DNA of 6,448 nt, from contig QOAB01000075.1 in assembly GCA_003978285.1 (NCBI GenBank), forward strand, positions 1 through 6,448, read 5' to 3'. The translations under genes and the position numbers were made by a program. This DNA comes from Candidatus Thioglobus sp. (GTDB taxonomy: Bacteria; Pseudomonadota; Gammaproteobacteria; PS1; Thioglobaceae). The notes beneath the pieces were generated by a model, which saw only the letters and a program-made list of their open reading frames with translations, ran no database searches and had not been told where the DNA came from. This document shows, in pieces, positions 5,547-6,448 of this stretch. The first letter of the stretch is position 1. The number at the start of each line of letters is the position of its first letter.

Positions 5547-5969
5547 ATGCTCTACACCCAAGATAGAACTCAACAACGTCAATTCCTTGCCAATGCTTGG
5601 CAAAAATTTCTAGATAAGAAGGCACTTGACCCGCTCGAAGATCAACTCACGCAAGTCATTGAAATGCATCCAGAGTATCACAAGCTCATCAGTAATATTG
5701 AGTCTGAATTCTTTCCTGAAAGTGGAGAGGTCAACCCTTTTTTACATATTAACCTACATTTGTCATTAAGAGAACAACTGTCGATTAATCAACCAAAAGG
5801 TATTAACGAGTATTATCAAAAAATATTAGGCAAAGTTCAAGATCCGCACGAGGTCGAACATCTGATGATGGATTGTATTGCGCAAATGATTTTCTCATCA
5901 CAGAAAAACAACACGCCGATGGATCATCAAGCTTACATTCGTTGCTTAGAGGCGCAATCTAGAGCCTAA
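5547..5969 (+). CDS. DUF1841 family protein of unknown function
   Basis: This 140-residue, mostly helical soluble protein has no known function. It matches the DUF1841 pattern as I recall it: an N-terminal 'QDRTQQR..F..AW', 'EMHPEYH' (39-45), 'NPFLHINLHLSLREQ' (63-77) and 'HEVEHLMMDC' (101-110). The spaced residues H67-x3-H71-x4-E76 and H101-x3-H105 (with E104) would suit a metal site on helices, but this is inference. No signal peptide or membrane segment is visible. The ribosome binding site is poor (GAG at 5541-5543, too close to the ATG), so translation may be coupled to nth, 24 bp upstream. The next gene starts five bases after its stop, which supports one transcript with nth and the kinase. 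Confidence 0.85.
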   Translation: MLYTQDRTQQRQFLANAWQKFLDKKALDPLEDQLTQVIEMHPEYHKLISNIESEFFPESGEVNPFLHINLHLSLREQLSINQPKGINEYYQKILGKVQDPHEVEHLMMDCIAQMIFSSQKNNTPMDHQAYIRCLEAQSRA

Positions 5970-5974
5970 ACTTA

Positions 5975-6448
5975 ATGTCGATTGAAGCGCACATTGAGCA
6001 ACACTTAGGCCTAAGCATTATTAACAAACAATCAGTGAGTACAGGGCTATTTTCCGCCTATCAAGTTACATTATCTGATGGCAATACAGTCTTTGTTAAA
6101 TACCAATCAAACCCTAACCAACAATTAATCAATGAAGGCAGGGAATTAGCTTTATTAGGAAAAACCATTCACACACCAGCAGTGTTGGGTAGTTGTAAAC
6201 ATTGCTTGATATTGGAATGGATAGATATTACACATAACTCAAACATGCAGTCAAAAATGGGGTTGGCGCTTGCCGAGCTTCACCAAAATACGAGTGATTA
6301 TTTTGGATTTGGATTTGACAATAAAATCGGGAAAACCCCTCAACTGAACGGTGTTGATCAAAATATTGACAATTGGGCTTATTTTTATTGGCAGTACCGA
6401 TTACTATACCAAATAACATTAGCCTATCGAAATACTTTAATTGGTCAA
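5975..6448 (+). CDS. Fructosamine kinase family protein (5' part, cut by window end)
   Basis: An ATG five bases after the DUF1841 stop opens a frame that runs without stop for 158 codons to the window edge. Enzymes of this family (fructosamine-3-kinase, E. coli YniA) phosphorylate sugar adducts on protein lysines so that they fall off, repairing glycation. Visible features are 'VSTGLFSAYQV' then 'VFVKY' with the probable ATP-binding K42, a hinge-like 'LILEWIDI', 'LGLALAELHQ' and the family-typical 'FGFGFDNKIGKTPQLNG' followed by 'NWAYFYWQYRLLYQ'. Full-length members are about 290 residues; the catalytic 'HGDLW'-type loop would lie beyond the window. No clear Shine-Dalgarno is present, so translational coupling to the DUF1841 gene is likely. 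Confidence 0.88.
   Translation, partial: MSIEAHIEQHLGLSIINKQSVSTGLFSAYQVTLSDGNTVFVKYQSNPNQQLINEGRELALLGKTIHTPAVLGSCKHCLILEWIDITHNSNMQSKMGLALAELHQNTSDYFGFGFDNKIGKTPQLNGVDQNIDNWAYFYWQYRLLYQITLAYRNTLIGQ

Noticed and set aside
6228..6419. 63-codon minus-strand frame near the right end.
   Set aside because: It is antisense to the fructosamine kinase gene, whose frame is open across the whole segment with family motifs.

Overview
The window reads as chromosomal housekeeping DNA from an AT-rich gammaproteobacterium. The grounds are an SbcB-type exonuclease I, a DeaD/CsdA-type helicase with a DbpA-like RNA-binding domain, an endonuclease III whose key residues fall at the E. coli positions, and a DUF1841 protein. 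A DsrE-like protein and the low GC would fit a marine or sulfur-metabolising lineage, but this is weak and I do not name a genus. Nothing looks mobile: I see no transposase, integrase, tRNA, CRISPR array or long repeat, and all genes share similar AT-rich codon use.

Layout. Bases 1-84 are the 3' end of a gene, probably a ThiF/TcdA-type E1-like enzyme. It is followed by a peroxiredoxin-like thioredoxin-fold protein (112-669). A small DsrE-family protein (680-1000, minus strand) converges on that gene with a 10-bp gap. A 95-bp divergent region separates the DsrE gene from a DEAD-box RNA helicase (1096-2937). A 184-bp leader region precedes a cold-shock protein (3122-3325), which ends at a clear intrinsic terminator. 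Exonuclease I (sbcB, 3404-4819) follows. A good sigma70-type promoter then drives nth (4890-5522), a DUF1841 gene (5547-5969) and a fructosamine-kinase-family gene (5975 onward, cut by the window end). These last three are closely spaced and look like one operon.

How the genes fit together. The helicase and the cold-shock protein are a natural pair for RNA remodelling at low temperature. The cold-shock gene has a long AU-rich leader with alternative short helices, one of which would cover its ribosome binding site. SbcB and Nth are both DNA maintenance enzymes but seem to be separately transcribed. The nth operon adds a histidine-rich protein of unknown function and a probable protein-deglycating kinase.

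I found no clearly new defence or mobile system. The points most worth a second look are the csp leader, the conserved-looking histidine pattern of the DUF1841 protein between nth and the kinase, the CxxC-containing DsrE-like protein, and -10-like boxes lying directly against start codons that lack a ribosome binding site. No gene-free stretch exceeds 300 bases.
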